64,000 bases of DNA from Algihabitans albus (lineage in GTDB: Bacteria; Pseudomonadota; Alphaproteobacteria; Kiloniellales; DSM-21159), in NCBI RefSeq assembly GCF_003572205.1, contig NZ_QXNY01000011.1, forward strand, positions 80,831 through 144,830, written 5' to 3'. Under the pieces are notes generated by a model that had not been told where the DNA came from, made no database searches, and was given only the letters and a program-made list of their open reading frames with translations. Position numbers and translations under genes: made by a program. Shown in pieces: positions 45,917-55,526 of the stretch; the first letter of the stretch is position 1, and each line of letters opens with the position of its first letter.

Positions 45917-46144
45917 CGACGGCGCTGCAACTGCGGTCAACCGTCGCAGTGACGCCGAATTGTCGATCTCACCGAAGACTGCCTGATCTAGCTCATTGGC
46001 GACCTGGGGCGTTCCGCGACATCACCATCCGGAACTCGGCGGCCTGCGGTATTGCGACGGCAGGTCGCGCTGCCTCGCATTGGTTGCAAAGGCATCCTAT
46101 CTGTGTGCTGCTCTTTAGGGATTCAAACGGACGGAGAGGCTTGT

Positions 46145-46777
46145 ATGCCGCAAACTTGGATCGGCCGCGCCGGCATGGCGCTTTCGGTAGTGCTTTTGCT
46201 TGCGGCGATGGGTATGGCCGGCTGGTGGTACAGCTCTCAGCCCGGCGATCGCCTGCAAGCGGTCGACACGGGCGGCCAAGTGCCGATCGGCGGGCCCTTC
46301 CAACTGGTCGACCAGGACGGTCAGACCGTGACCGAAGCGGACTTCTCCGACCGTTACATGCTGATCTATTTCGGATTCACTTACTGTCCGGACGTCTGCC
46401 CCGCAGCCCTCTGGGAGATGACGCAGGCGCTGGACATGTTGGAGGAAGCCGATCCGGACAAGGCCGAGAAGGTCGTGCCGATCTTCATCACCGTCGACCC
46501 GGAACGCGATGACGTCGCCGCAATGAAGAGCTACGTCAGTCACTTCCACCCCCGCATGCTCGGTCTCACAGGCACGACCGAACAGGTCGCCCAAGCGGCG
46601 CGCGAATACCGCGCCTACTACAAGCGTGTCGACGACGCCTCCGCTTCCACCTACCTGATGGATCACTCGAGCTTTATCTACTTCATGAATCCCGCGGGCG
46701 ACTTCGTGACCTCTTTCACCCACCAGACGCCGCCGGAGGAGATGTTCTCCGAGCTCGAAAAACTGGTGAAGGGCTGA
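46145..46777 (+). CDS. SCO1/SenC family copper chaperone
   Basis: 210 residues from the ATG at 46145, preceded by GGAGAG. One N-terminal anchor (about 10-28) leaves a thioredoxin-like domain in the periplasm. The copper site CxxxC is in TYCPDVCPAAL near residue 85, and the third ligand His lies in YLMDHSSFIYFM near residue 170. SCO proteins deliver copper to the CuA site of cytochrome c oxidase; the SenC/PrrC group also affects RegBA signalling, but here the gene is 8 kb from regBA. Confidence 0.92.
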   Translation: MPQTWIGRAGMALSVVLLLAAMGMAGWWYSSQPGDRLQAVDTGGQVPIGGPFQLVDQDGQTVTEADFSDRYMLIYFGFTYCPDVCPAALWEMTQALDMLEEADPDKAEKVVPIFITVDPERDDVAAMKSYVSHFHPRMLGLTGTTEQVAQAAREYRAYYKRVDDASASTYLMDHSSFIYFMNPAGDFVTSFTHQTPPEEMFSELEKLVKG

Positions 46778-46817
46778 GGGACCCGGCAGCGCGCCCCGCG
46801 CCTAAAGCGATCCGGCT

Positions 46818-47273
46818 CTAGCGCGCGAAGATCTGATCAGGATCCTGGAACGCCTTGAATTCCAGCGCATTACCGCTCGGGTCGAGGAAAAACATCGTGG
46901 CTTGCTCGCCGGTTTCGCCCTTGAAGCGAACATGTGGCGTGACGATGAAGACGGTGCCGGCAGCCTCCAAACGGGCGGCCAGCGCCTGCCACGCGCTCCA
47001 CTCCAGAATGGCGCCGAAGTGGCGCACGGGCACCTGATCGCCGTCCACCTCGTTGGTCTGGGCCCGCGTCACCTCTTCCGGCTTCAAATGGGCGGAGATC
47101 TGGTGACCGAAGAAGTCGAAGTCGATCCAGCGTTCCGCCTCGCGCCCGACATCGCAGCCCAAGAGCTCCACGTAGAAGCGCCGCGTCGCCTCCAGGTCGG
47201 CCACGGGAAAGGCCAGGTGGAACGGCGGCATCTCCTTGGCCGCGGTGGCTGCGGTGACAGCGGCGTCGGGCAT
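46818..47273 (-). CDS. VOC-family (glyoxalase/dioxygenase-like) protein
   Basis: 151 residues from the ATG at 47273, with AGGAG about 10 bases upstream. It has the paired beta-alpha-beta-beta-beta units of the VOC fold: [26 protein letters not shown] at the start with the first His ligand, [13 protein letters not shown], and the closing [18 protein letters not shown] with a Glu ligand. The subgroup resembles dioxygenase-like VOC proteins of unknown substrate. It is 106 bases after ugpC and on the same strand, so it may be part of that transcript. Confidence 0.82.
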   Translation of the reverse strand: MPDAAVTAATAAKEMPPFHLAFPVADLEATRRFYVELLGCDVGREAERWIDFDFFGHQISAHLKPEEVTRAQTNEVDGDQVPVRHFGAILEWSAWQALAARLEAAGTVFIVTPHVRFKGETGEQATMFFLDPSGNALEFKAFQDPDQIFAR

Positions 47274-47379
47274 GGTGCAAAGACTCCTATGGTAGGTGGC
47301 GGCCGTAACCGGCTCTCGGTTTCGATGATAGGCTCGAGGCTGGCGCAGGACCAGATCGGCGGCCGCAAATCTGTCGTGA

Positions 47380-48489
47380 TCAAACGTCAGCCAGACGTCG
47401 TCCGCTCTCGCTGTCGAAGAGATGCAGGGTCTCCTCGGCTGCACGCAACGGCAGGCGGTCGCCCTCCGCAACGCGGGCCACACCCGGCAGCCGCAACGTC
47501 AGGATCTCTTTCACCGCATCGCTCGGCGGTCCGTCGCCCGGCACCAGATGGCCATGCGCCAGGATGTCGGCACCGAGAGTTTCGACCACGCGCACCAGCA
47601 GGTGCATTTCCGCCGCGTCCTTGGCAGCCAGTTGCAGGTGCTCCGGCCGGACGCCGACAGTCACCGGACGGCCCGCCAGATGGCCGAGTCTGAGATTGCC
47701 GGATCGCAGCCCCGTCCCCCGTTCCAGCATCAGCCCCCTGCCGGCATCGTCGACCTGGCCGGTCAGGAAATTCATCGCCGGCGAACCGATGAAGCCGGCC
47801 ACGAAGCGGCTGGCCGGTCTGTCGTAGATCGCCATCGGCGTATCGATCTGCTCGGCCACGCCGGCGTTCATCACGATCAGCCGGTCGGCCAGGGTCATGG
47901 CTTCGACCTGGTCGTGCGTGACGTAGAGCGACGTGGTCCCGAGGCTGCGCTGGAGCTGCTTGATCTCCAGGCGCATCTGCACCCGCAGCTTGGCGTCCAG
48001 GTTCGACAGCGGTTCGTCGAAGAGGAAGGTCCCCGGGTCGCGCACGATGGCGCGCCCCATGGCCACGCGCTGACGCTGGCCGCCCGAAAGCTGGCGCGGC
48101 TTGCGCTGCAGAAGCTGGGCCAATTCCAGCATCTTGGCCGCACGCTGCACGCGCTCCTCGATCTGAGTTTTATCGAGCTTGGCGATCTTCAGGCCGTAAG
48201 CCATGTTGTCGTAGACGCTCATGTGCGGATAGAGCGCGTAGTTCTGGAACACCATGGCGATGTTCCGGTCCTTCGGCTCCAGATCGTTGACCACCCTGCC
48301 GCCGATGGAAATCTCGCCTTCGCTGATCGCCTCAAGGCCAGCCACCATGCGCAGCAACGTGGACTTGCCGCAGCCGGAGGGTCCGACGATGACGATGAAC
48401 TCGCCGTCGGCGATCTGCATGTCGATGCCGTGAATCACCTGCGTGCCGCCGTAACGCTTCTTGACTTGGGAAAAGCCGATCTCGGCCAT
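47380..48489 (-). CDS. ugpC: sn-Glycerol-3-phosphate ABC transporter, ATP-binding protein
   Basis: 369 residues from the ATG at 48489. Walker A is [13 protein letters not shown], the signature [15 protein letters not shown], Walker [16 protein letters not shown], and the switch His is in [13 protein letters not shown]-terminal OB-like regulatory domain (from about residue 235) contains [11 protein letters not shown]. This is the MalK/UgpC type. It is the fourth gene of a ugpB-A-E-C operon and energises the UgpAE channel for glycerol-3-phosphate and its diesters. Confidence 0.94.
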   Translation of the reverse strand: MAEIGFSQVKKRYGGTQVIHGIDMQIADGEFIVIVGPSGCGKSTLLRMVAGLEAISEGEISIGGRVVNDLEPKDRNIAMVFQNYALYPHMSVYDNMAYGLKIAKLDKTQIEERVQRAAKMLELAQLLQRKPRQLSGGQRQRVAMGRAIVRDPGTFLFDEPLSNLDAKLRVQMRLEIKQLQRSLGTTSLYVTHDQVEAMTLADRLIVMNAGVAEQIDTPMAIYDRPASRFVAGFIGSPAMNFLTGQVDDAGRGLMLERGTGLRSGNLRLGHLAGRPVTVGVRPEHLQLAAKDAAEMHLLVRVVETLGADILAHGHLVPGDGPPSDAVKEILTLRLPGVARVAEGDRLPLRAAEETLHLFDSESGRRLADV

Positions 48490-48524
48490 CTGCAAAAAAT
48501 CCCCGATTGAGTCTTCGACTCGCT

Positions 48525-49373
48525 TTATTTCTCGGTCTCGACCAGGCCTTTGACGAAGAGCCGCTGCATGGCGATCACCACGAAGACCGGCGGCACCATG
48601 GCCAGCATCGTAGTCGCCATGATCAGGGGCCACTGCGGTTCGGCATCGGCCACGGTGACCATCCTCTGGATCCCCATGACGATAGTGTAGAAAGACTCGT
48701 CGGTCGTGATCAGCAGCGGCCAGAGATATTGGTTCCAACCGTAGATGAAGAGGATGACGAAGAGCGCGGCGATATTGGTGCGGCTGAGCGGCAGCAACAC
48801 ATCCTTGAAGAAGCGGAAAGGTCCGGCCCCGTCGATGCGCGCGGCCTCGACCAGTTCGTCAGGTACGGTCAGGAAGAACTGGCGGAACAGGAAGGTCGCG
48901 GTCGCCGAGGCGATCAGCGGAACCGACAGGCCAGCGTAGGAGTTCAGCAGGCCGAGGTCGGCCACGACCTCGAAGGTCGGCAGGATGCGCACCTCGACCG
49001 GCAGCATCAGTGTGACGAAGATCGTCCAGAAGCAAAGCATCCGGAAGGGAAAGCGGAAGTAGACGACGGCATAGGCGCTCAACAGCGAGATGGCGATCTT
49101 GCCGATCGCGATCGCCAGCGCCATCACCAGGCTGTTCCACATCATCAGACTGACCGGCACGGCACCGGAGGCCTGATGCCCGCTGCCAAGCGCCTGGGCG
49201 TAGTTTTCGAATAGATATCCGCCAGGCAGGAGCGGGGTCACGCCGCTGACCAGATCGCTGGCGTGATGGGTTGAAGCGACGAAGGCGATCCAGATGGGGA
49301 AGGCGACGATGAGGATCCCCAACAGCAGCACGCCGTGGGACAGCCAGATCAGCCAGGGGCGGTTTTCGATCAT
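48525..49373 (-). CDS. ugpE: sn-Glycerol-3-phosphate ABC transporter permease UgpE
   Basis: 282 residues from the ATG at 49373, 19 bases after the ugpA stop. Six membrane helices can be traced. The N-terminus has [24 protein letters not shown] and [10 protein letters not shown] lies in the first periplasmic loop, as in known UgpE. The EAA coupling motif is seen in [23 protein letters not shown] near residue 195. It forms the channel with UgpA. Confidence 0.94.
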   Translation of the reverse strand: MIENRPWLIWLSHGVLLLGILIVAFPIWIAFVASTHHASDLVSGVTPLLPGGYLFENYAQALGSGHQASGAVPVSLMMWNSLVMALAIAIGKIAISLLSAYAVVYFRFPFRMLCFWTIFVTLMLPVEVRILPTFEVVADLGLLNSYAGLSVPLIASATATFLFRQFFLTVPDELVEAARIDGAGPFRFFKDVLLPLSRTNIAALFVILFIYGWNQYLWPLLITTDESFYTIVMGIQRMVTVADAEPQWPLIMATTMLAMVPPVFVVIAMQRLFVKGLVETEK

Positions 49374-49392
49374 GGCCTGCCGTCCCGTACCC

Positions 49393-50274
49393 CTAGTACT
49401 GCACACGCCGCTCGACATAGCGGAACTGGACGACCGTCAAGGCGATCACGATGAACATCAGGACGACGGACTGCGCTGCCGAGCTGCCCAGATTGAGGCC
49501 GATGAAGCCATCGCTGAAGACCTTGTAGACAAGGATTGTCGTGGCCTGGCCGGGTCCGCCGCTGGTCGTGGCGTGGATCACGCCGAAGGTATCGAAGAAG
49601 GCATAGACGACGTTCACCACCAGCAGGAAGAAGGTGGTCGGGCTCAAGAGCGGGAAGACGATCGTCCAGAAACGCCGGGCCGGACCGGCGCCGTCGATCG
49701 CCGCCGCCTCGATCAGCGACTTCGGAATCGCCTGTAGCCCGGCAAGGAAGAACAGAAAGTTGTAGGAGATCTGCTTCCAGGCCGAGGCAATGATGACCAA
49801 GGTGAGGGCATCGCCGCCGTCGAGCGCATGGTTCCAGTCGTAGCCGAGGATCGCCAGGCCGTAGGTCAGAATGCCGATGGTGGGATTGAAGATGAACCAC
49901 CAGAGCACGCCGGCTACGGCCGGCGCGACGGCATAGGGCCAGATCAGCAGCGTCTTGTAACCGGTCGCTCCCTTGATGACGCGGTCCGCCATGACCGCCA
50001 GCAGCAGCGCCAGTCCCATCGATAGCGCCGTGACCGCCAGGCTGAAGACGATCGTGACCTGGAAGCTGTCGAGATAGAGCGGATCGCGGAACAGTCGGGC
50101 GAAGTTCTCCAGGCCTACGAAGCTGGTGCGCAGGCCGAAGGGGTCCTGGCGAAGCACCGACTGGTAGAGAGCCTGACTCGCCGGCCAGATGAAGAAAACC
50201 AGAGTGATCGCCAACTGCGGCAAGAGCAGAAGATAGGGTAACCAAGCGTGGCGGAAGACGACGCGCTTTTCCAT
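49393..50274 (-). CDS. ugpA: sn-Glycerol-3-phosphate ABC transporter permease UgpA
   Basis: 293 residues. The N-terminus ([29 protein letters not shown]) and the loop [17 protein letters not shown] are very close to known UgpA. The EAA coupling segment [24 protein letters not shown] is near residue 197. Six helices. It follows ugpB after a 107-base gap holding an imperfect hairpin, which often limits the level of permease relative to binding protein. Confidence 0.95.
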   Translation of the reverse strand: MEKRVVFRHAWLPYLLLLPQLAITLVFFIWPASQALYQSVLRQDPFGLRTSFVGLENFARLFRDPLYLDSFQVTIVFSLAVTALSMGLALLLAVMADRVIKGATGYKTLLIWPYAVAPAVAGVLWWFIFNPTIGILTYGLAILGYDWNHALDGGDALTLVIIASAWKQISYNFLFFLAGLQAIPKSLIEAAAIDGAGPARRFWTIVFPLLSPTTFFLLVVNVVYAFFDTFGVIHATTSGGPGQATTILVYKVFSDGFIGLNLGSSAAQSVVLMFIVIALTVVQFRYVERRVQY

Positions 50275-50323
50275 GGGGGCAAGGAAAGACCTGAAAGCGG
50301 AAAAGGACCTAAGAAACGAGGTC

Positions 50324-50358
50324 GGGCCGCCCGCCGGCAGAGACCCGGCAGACGGCCC
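50324..50358 (-). terminator. Imperfect hairpin between ugpB and ugpA
   Basis: The arms 50324-50338 and 50344-50358 are 15 bases each around the loop AGAGA, with 12 of 15 positions complementary and the outer GGGCCG/CGGCCC fully paired. It lies after the ugpB stop and before ugpA. There is no T-tract, so it more likely stabilises the ugpB message or causes partial termination than ends the operon. Confidence 0.5.
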
Positions 50359-50381
50359 GAACCTTCGGAGGTTCGTATGCC

Positions 50382-51704
50382 TTAGCTGTTGTCGGCCTCG
50401 AATTGGCGCAGCAGCTCGTTGCCACGCCGGACGGCGGTATCCAGGCCCTCCTGAGCGGTGACGTCACCGGCCCAGATGCGCTCCAGCTCCTCGTTGATGA
50501 TGTCGCGGATTTGGACGAAGCTGCCCAGACGCAGACCCTTGGAATTCTGCGTCGGATCGTTCAGCGTCATCTGCTCGATCGAGGTATCGGTCCCGGGGTT
50601 CTCTTCGTAGAAGCCCTGCTCGCGGCTCAGCTCCCAGGCCGAATTGGTGATCGGCAGATAACCCGTATCCTGATGCCACTGAGCCTGCACCTCGGGCTTG
50701 GCGAGGTAGTTGAAGAAGGCGGCCACGCCTTCGTACTCCTCGGCATCACGGCCGCGCAGAACCCAGAGAGTCGCCCCACCGATGATGGTGTTCTGCGGCG
50801 CCCCCGAAGCGTCCGGCCAATAGGGCAGCTTGGCAACCCCGAACTCGAACTCGGCGTTGGCGGTGACGCCGGCGTAGGCGGCCGAGCTGTTCATGTACAT
50901 GGCGCATTCGCGCGTATAGAACAGCGGCGCACTGTCGGAGCGGCGACCGCCGTACTTGAAGACGCCCTCTTCGGACCAGGCCTGCATTGCCCCGATGTGG
51001 GCGACATGCAGATCGCTGTTGAAGGCCAGCTCCGTGCCCAGTCCCTCAAAACCGTTGGACTCGGTTGCGAAGGGCACGTTGTGCCAGGCGCCGAAGTTCT
51101 CGAGCTGCACCCAGGACTGCCAGCCGGTGGTGAAACCGCAGGTCGCGGCACCGGAGGAGATAATGGTGCGCGCCGCCTCCTCCAGCTCCGGCCAAGTGGT
51201 CGGCGGGCTCTCGGGATCCAGGCCGGCAGCCTCGAAGACTTCCTTGTTGTAGTACATCACCGGGGTGGAGCTGTTGAACGGCATCGACAGCATGTCGCCG
51301 TCCGGCGTCGTGTAGTAACCCACCACCGAATCGAGATAGTCGTCCGGATTCCAATCGACACCGGCATCGGCCATCAGCTCGTAGACCGGATAGATCGCGC
51401 CCTCGGCCGCCATCATGGTCGCAGTACCGACCTCGAAGACCTGGACGATGTGCGGCTGCTCGCCAGCGCGGAAGGCGGCAATGGCCGCGGTCATGGTCTC
51501 GGTGTAGTTGCCCCGATAGACCGCCGTGACCTTGAACTCGGACTGGCTGGCGTTGAAGCCTTCGGCGATCGCGTTGGTCTTCTCGCCCAGCGCGCCGCCC
51601 ATGGCGTGCCACCACTGCACTTCGGTCTGCGCCTGCGCCACGCCGGCGCCGGCCAGCAGCGCTACGGCGGCAGCGCCTGCCAACAGCTTCGAGTGATGCG
51701 ACAT
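50382..51704 (-). CDS. ugpB: sn-Glycerol-3-phosphate-binding protein UgpB
   Basis: 440 residues from the ATG at 51704, with GGGAGG upstream. A signal peptide ([21 protein letters not shown]) is followed by [23 protein letters not shown], the characteristic UgpB start. Further marks are [19 protein letters not shown], the [19 protein letters not shown] stretch and the late YLPITNSAW. It captures glycerol-3-phosphate and glycerophosphodiesters in the periplasm. First gene of the operon; the 280 bases upstream should contain its promoter, though I could not identify a convincing Pho box. Confidence 0.95.
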   Translation of the reverse strand: MSHHSKLLAGAAAVALLAGAGVAQAQTEVQWWHAMGGALGEKTNAIAEGFNASQSEFKVTAVYRGNYTETMTAAIAAFRAGEQPHIVQVFEVGTATMMAAEGAIYPVYELMADAGVDWNPDDYLDSVVGYYTTPDGDMLSMPFNSSTPVMYYNKEVFEAAGLDPESPPTTWPELEEAARTIISSGAATCGFTTGWQSWVQLENFGAWHNVPFATESNGFEGLGTELAFNSDLHVAHIGAMQAWSEEGVFKYGGRRSDSAPLFYTRECAMYMNSSAAYAGVTANAEFEFGVAKLPYWPDASGAPQNTIIGGATLWVLRGRDAEEYEGVAAFFNYLAKPEVQAQWHQDTGYLPITNSAWELSREQGFYEENPGTDTSIEQMTLNDPTQNSKGLRLGSFVQIRDIINEELERIWAGDVTAQEGLDTAVRRGNELLRQFEADNS

Positions 51705-51979
51705 CGTTATGAAACCTCCCGGTGGGTCGTTGTGCGGAACGCACGAAAGAACCGTACCGCCTCCCTGGTGCCGCACGGTTGCGCCGGCTTTTAGCCAGCC
51801 ATCGCGTCCCAAGGATTTCAGAATTTTTACATTTGTATTGCGCTCGAGACATCCCCAAGGGCTCTGCTGAATTCCGGCGCTGCGCCAACGCGATGGCGCT
51901 CAGTGTGCAAAATCCGGATAGCCCCATGACCGGCTCTGGCCCACTTTGAGAGCGAACTAGCTAAAGTGGAGCACGAACA

Positions 51980-52930
51980 ATGGATCAGCAGCTGACACCC
52001 CGGCCGGACAGCATGGACTTCAAAGAGTCGACGCCTGCGCCTCCGAACGATACCGCACTGGCCAAAACTCGCCGTGCGCGGCTGACTCCGACACAGCTTC
52101 AGGCGGTCGAGCGTGTCTGCCATCTGATCGACGCCGAGAGCGACGGCGACGGGCCGCGTCAGACGCTGGCCAGTCTGGCCGAAGCGGTCGGCTTGAGTCC
52201 TTGGCATCTGCAGCGGCTGTTCAAGAAGGCCTTGGGCGTCAGCCCGCGCGACTACGCCGCCGCGCGCCGCGCCGAACGCTTCCGGGCCGAGCTGCGCGAC
52301 CATGGCCGTGTGGCCGAGGCCACCTACGGCGCCGGCTACGGGTCCTCCAGCCGAGTCTACGAGAACGCCGACCGCACGCTCGGCATGACCCCGGCGACTT
52401 ATGCCAAGGGGGGCGCCGGCGCGCGTATCGTCTACTCGCTCGCGGACTCGCCGCTCGGCCGGCTGCTTGCCGCCGCCACCGAGAGGGGCCTCTGCTTTCT
52501 CGCGCTCGGCGACGACGACACAACCCTGGAGGCCGAGTTGCGGGCGGAATTCCCGACCGCCGACTCGATCGAACGCGACGATCCGGCGATCCAGGATTCC
52601 CTTGAGGTCTTGATGGCATATCTGGCCGGCGCGACGCCGCACCTCGACCTGCCGCTCGACGTCCGCGCGACCGCCTTCCAGCGTCGCGTCTGGAGCGAGT
52701 TGATCGCCATTCCCTATGGCGAAACCCGCACCTACCGCGAGATCGCCGAACTGTTGGGCCGGCCGAACGCTTGGCGCGCCGTCGGTCGAGCCTGCGCCAT
52801 CAATCCGGTGAGCCTGGTGATTCCCTGTCATCGCGCTCTGCGTGAAGACGGCAACCTGGCCGGTTACCGCTGGGGCGTCACGCGAAAGGCGGAGCTGCTG
52901 ACCCGCGAGGCTCAGGGCGAGTCCATTTAG
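51980..52930 (+). CDS. ada: Ada-like regulator / O6-methylguanine-DNA methyltransferase lacking the N-terminal zinc domain
   Basis: 316 residues. An AraC-type DNA-binding domain (about 35-145) has LASLAEAVGLSPWHLQRLFKKALGVSPRDY and the second helix pair with ATYGAGYGSSSRVYE. The methyltransferase domain (about 150-310) ends with the catalytic Cys in VIPCHRALRE and GYRWGVTRKAELL. The N-terminal four-Cys domain that repairs methylphosphotriesters and switches full Ada into an activator is missing; the first 35 residues contain no Cys. It could repair O6-methylguanine and still bind DNA, but the usual activating switch is absent. Confidence 0.9.
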   Translation: MDQQLTPRPDSMDFKESTPAPPNDTALAKTRRARLTPTQLQAVERVCHLIDAESDGDGPRQTLASLAEAVGLSPWHLQRLFKKALGVSPRDYAAARRAERFRAELRDHGRVAEATYGAGYGSSSRVYENADRTLGMTPATYAKGGAGARIVYSLADSPLGRLLAAATERGLCFLALGDDDTTLEAELRAEFPTADSIERDDPAIQDSLEVLMAYLAGATPHLDLPLDVRATAFQRRVWSELIAIPYGETRTYREIAELLGRPNAWRAVGRACAINPVSLVIPCHRALREDGNLAGYRWGVTRKAELLTREAQGESI

Positions 52931-52979
52931 GACGCTGGAGACTGGACCGTCGCGTCTTGCCGTGAGAATGAGGCCGCAG

Positions 52980-53000
52980 CCCGGGTCGCGACGACCCGGG
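52980..53000. terminator. Perfect GC-rich hairpin downstream of ada
   Basis: CCCGGGTCG (52980-52988) and CGACCCGGG (52992-53000) pair exactly around a 3-base loop. It lies 50 bases after the ada stop and 35 bases before the next start. No T-tract follows. It may act as a terminator or, being a 21-base palindrome, as a binding site upstream of the small membrane-protein gene. Confidence 0.5.
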
Positions 53001-53034
53001 TGTGGATCACGTCATGGCAAGGAGTCATCTGTTT

Positions 53035-53217
53035 ATGCGACCCGTAATCATCGGCGGTCTCGTAGCCGCCGCCGTCATAGCCGCTTTCGTCGTTGGCCTG
53101 CTGGTCGCCGAAGAGGACAAAGGCCCGCTCGAACGCGCCGGTGAGCGCATCGACGAAGCAGTCGAGGGTGCGGCCGAAGAACTGGAAAGGGGCGCGGAGG
53201 GGCTACAGCGCCAGTAG
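53035..53217 (+). CDS. Small single-pass membrane protein with amphipathic tail
   Basis: 60 residues from the ATG at 53035, with AAGGAG about 10 bases upstream; an upstream in-frame ATG at 53002 lies in the hairpin region. A hydrophobic helix (about residues 3-24) is followed by a Glu/Ala/Arg-rich segment (ERAGERIDEAVEGAAEELERGAEGLQ) that can form a charged amphipathic helix. This is the plan of many small stress-related membrane proteins. No known family. Confidence 0.6.
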   Translation: MRPVIIGGLVAAAVIAAFVVGLLVAEEDKGPLERAGERIDEAVEGAAEELERGAEGLQRQ

Positions 53218-53236
53218 GCGATACTCCGTCGCGCAG

Positions 53237-53383
53237 TCACCCGATGTGAGGGAGCAGGCCGAGCACACCGATCAGGACGAGGTAGATGCCGATCACGTAG
53301 TTCAGAATGCGCGGGAAGAGCAGCACGGTCACGCCGGCCGCGAGTGCGATGAGGGGCTGGAGGAGTTGCATGGAGATGTACAT
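53237..53383 (-). CDS. DUF3096-type small membrane protein
   Basis: 48 residues from the ATG at 53383. The text LLQPLIALAAGVTVLLFPRILNYVIGIYLVLIGVLGLL matches the DUF3096 pattern: two short hydrophobic helices joined by FPRxLNY. Members are 45-60 residues long and of unknown role. AAAGGA lies about 12 bases upstream of the start. It is divergent from the dioxygenase gene with only 54 bases between starts. The much longer open frame on this strand is antisense to that gene and not real. Confidence 0.75.
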   Translation of the reverse strand: MYISMQLLQPLIALAAGVTVLLFPRILNYVIGIYLVLIGVLGLLPHIG

Positions 53384-53437
53384 GCGCGTCGAAGTCCTTT
53401 CATTGTTCAGGTCTGGAACCAAGGGAATCGCGCCGTC

Positions 53438-54175
53438 ATGACCGCTGTCGCGAGTCGGCCGCAAGCTCTGGACTGGAGACGGATCGACTGGAACGAGGTG
53501 GAAACGGAGCTGAACGCTTGGGGCGCTGCCCGGCTTCCAGGCTTGCTCGACCCGGGGTCCTGCGCCGAAATCGCGGCTCTTTACGACCAGCCGGAGCGAT
53601 TTCGCAGCCGTGTCGTCATGCGCCGTCACGGCTTCGGCGAAGGGGAGTACCAGTACTTCGCCTATCCGCTGCCGGCTACCATCGCCGCGCTGCGGACCGC
53701 CGCCTATCCGCCGCTGGCCCACATCGCCAATCGTTGGCGTGCCCGGCTCGGCGAGGCGGCGCTGCCTGAGACGCTCGACGCCTATCTGGCCGACTGCCAC
53801 GCCGCCGGGCAGACTCGTCCCACGCCGCTCCTGCTCAAGTACCAATCCGGCGACTACAATCGCCTGCACCAGGACCTCTACGGCGCTCTGCATTTTCCCT
53901 TGCAGATGGCCATCCTGCTCAGCCGACCGGGTCCGGAGGCCGAAGGCGGCGACTTCGAGGGCGGCAGCTTCCTGCTGACCGAGCAGCGTCCGCGCAGCCA
54001 GTCCCGCGCCGAGGTGGTGCCCTTGGCCCAAGGCGATGCGGTGATCTTCCCGGTCCGCGACCGCCCCGCCGAAGGTCAGCGCGGCCCCTACCGCCTGACC
54101 CTGCGCCACGGCGTCAGCCGCCTGACACGCGGCCAGCGCCTGACCCTCGGGGTGATCTTCCACGACGCGACATGA
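53438..54175 (+). CDS. 2OG-Fe(II) oxygenase, Oxygenase-NA (DUF2086) type
   Basis: 245 residues from the ATG at 53438; the upstream frame is non-coding. The double-stranded beta-helix core carries the iron ligands in NRLHQDLYG (HxD) near residue 150 and a distal His in LTLRHGVSRL near residue 226, followed by an Arg for 2-oxoglutarate. The wording HFPLQMAILLSRPG and GDFEGGSFLLTEQRPR matches the family annotated as acting on damaged DNA (COG3826). Proximity to ada supports a role in alkylation damage, as in other alphaproteobacteria. Confidence 0.87.
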   Translation: MTAVASRPQALDWRRIDWNEVETELNAWGAARLPGLLDPGSCAEIAALYDQPERFRSRVVMRRHGFGEGEYQYFAYPLPATIAALRTAAYPPLAHIANRWRARLGEAALPETLDAYLADCHAAGQTRPTPLLLKYQSGDYNRLHQDLYGALHFPLQMAILLSRPGPEAEGGDFEGGSFLLTEQRPRSQSRAEVVPLAQGDAVIFPVRDRPAEGQRGPYRLTLRHGVSRLTRGQRLTLGVIFHDAT

Positions 54176-54184
54176 AAAAGGTCG

Positions 54185-55438
54185 CTACCCCGTCGCCTCG
54201 CGGCGTTCGGCTACCGTCTTGGGGAGCAGCAGCCAGTAGCGGCCGCGTTCGGCCATGCGGCCGGCCTCGTCGAGAGCCGCCTCGCCGGTACCCCAATAGA
54301 AATCCCCTCGCACGGCGCCGACGATGGCGCTGCCGGTGTCCTGAGCGACCATCAGGCGGCGCAACGGCGTCTCGTCCGGACCGGGGCGGGTGGTGGCCAG
54401 CCAGATCGGCGCGCCGAGCGGCAGCAGCCTGGGATCGATCGCCAGCGAGCGCTGCGGCGTTAACGGCACGCCAAGCGCCCCGATCGGCCCTTCCCCCTCG
54501 ATTCGCCTGAAAAAGATGTAGCGCGGGTTCTCGCGCATGATTTCAGTCGCAGACGCCGGGTTGGCTTTCAGCCAAGCGCGCATATCCTGCATCGAGCCCT
54601 TGCCGGGCTCCACCAGCCCGCGGTCCAACATGACCCGGCCGAACCCGACGAAGGGCTGGCCGTTGGAGCCGGCAAAGCCGATGCGCAGCGTTTCCCCATT
54701 CGGCAGCGTGGCAAGGCCGGAGCCTTGGATTTGCAGAATATGCAAGTCGACGGGATCTTTCGCCCAGAGCAGCGGCTCTGCCAGGCCATCCAGCCGGCCG
54801 GTCTCGATCGCGGTACGGTCGTGGTAGGGCACCAGGCTGCCGCCCTCGACCCGGCCGACCAGACGCTCGGGCGGCAGATCGGCCCGAAAGTCCCGCAGCC
54901 GCACGGTCACCAGGTCTTCGGGCAAGGCCAAGATCGGGTAGTCATAGCCGTCACCGGGGCTTTCGCTGGCAGCCAGTTCCGCTTCGTAGTAGCCGGTGAA
55001 GAGGCCTTCGTCGGGCGTATCGTCGCCCGGCTCGCTGACGGCAAAGGGACGGAACCAGTCCTGGAAGAAACCTGGGGCGTAGTCGGCATCGACCAGCGCC
55101 AAGGCTTCGCAGGGCCCTCGCCAGTCCGCCACTGTGCCGGCCAGGCCGTCGGGACCGACCGACAGAGTGTCGTCACGTCTGAGAAGCCGGTCGCAAGAGC
55201 GCCGCAAAGGCGGCAGAGCCTCCGCATGGGAGTCCTCGGTCCAGCCCGGCAGATCCGCAAAATCGACAGGCTCGAAGAGGATCGGCGGTGCTCCGGCCAA
55301 ATCCTCGCCGGGTGCTTCGACGGGGGACTCGCTTGGCGCCTCCACCCGCTCGCCCACGTCTTCGTCGCTACAGCCGCTTAGAGCCAACGCGAGCGCCGCA
55401 CCGCTCAGAAGCAGGGCGATCGAACGGGCGAGCGGCAT
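54185..55438 (-). CDS. mltA: Membrane-bound lytic murein transglycosylase A
   Basis: 417 residues. A lipoprotein signal with LALSGCS gives Cys at about residue 23. MltA domain marks are FTGYYEAEL near residue 145, ILQIQGSG and LRIGFAGSNGQPFVGFGR in the middle, and the C-terminal 3D domain with the three Asp (AQDTGSAIVGAVRGDFYWGTG). It cleaves the glycan strand from the outer membrane side. An acidic Pro/Glu linker follows the lipid anchor. Neighbour of the Tim44-like gene, as in many alphaproteobacteria. Confidence 0.94.
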   Translation of the reverse strand: MPLARSIALLLSGAALALALSGCSDEDVGERVEAPSESPVEAPGEDLAGAPPILFEPVDFADLPGWTEDSHAEALPPLRRSCDRLLRRDDTLSVGPDGLAGTVADWRGPCEALALVDADYAPGFFQDWFRPFAVSEPGDDTPDEGLFTGYYEAELAASESPGDGYDYPILALPEDLVTVRLRDFRADLPPERLVGRVEGGSLVPYHDRTAIETGRLDGLAEPLLWAKDPVDLHILQIQGSGLATLPNGETLRIGFAGSNGQPFVGFGRVMLDRGLVEPGKGSMQDMRAWLKANPASATEIMRENPRYIFFRRIEGEGPIGALGVPLTPQRSLAIDPRLLPLGAPIWLATTRPGPDETPLRRLMVAQDTGSAIVGAVRGDFYWGTGEAALDEAGRMAERGRYWLLLPKTVAERREATG

Positions 55439-55526
55439 AGAGACGTTAACCCTCGTGACGTAACGCTGGATCGGTCGACTCGGCCGACAGACGCCGGCGA
55501 ATCACCATGGCTGAGTTACGGATAAC

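Noticed and set aside
51705..51979. Pho box upstream of ugpB
   Set aside because: No pair of CTGTCAT-like direct repeats with the right spacing is visible, although phosphate control of ugp is common.
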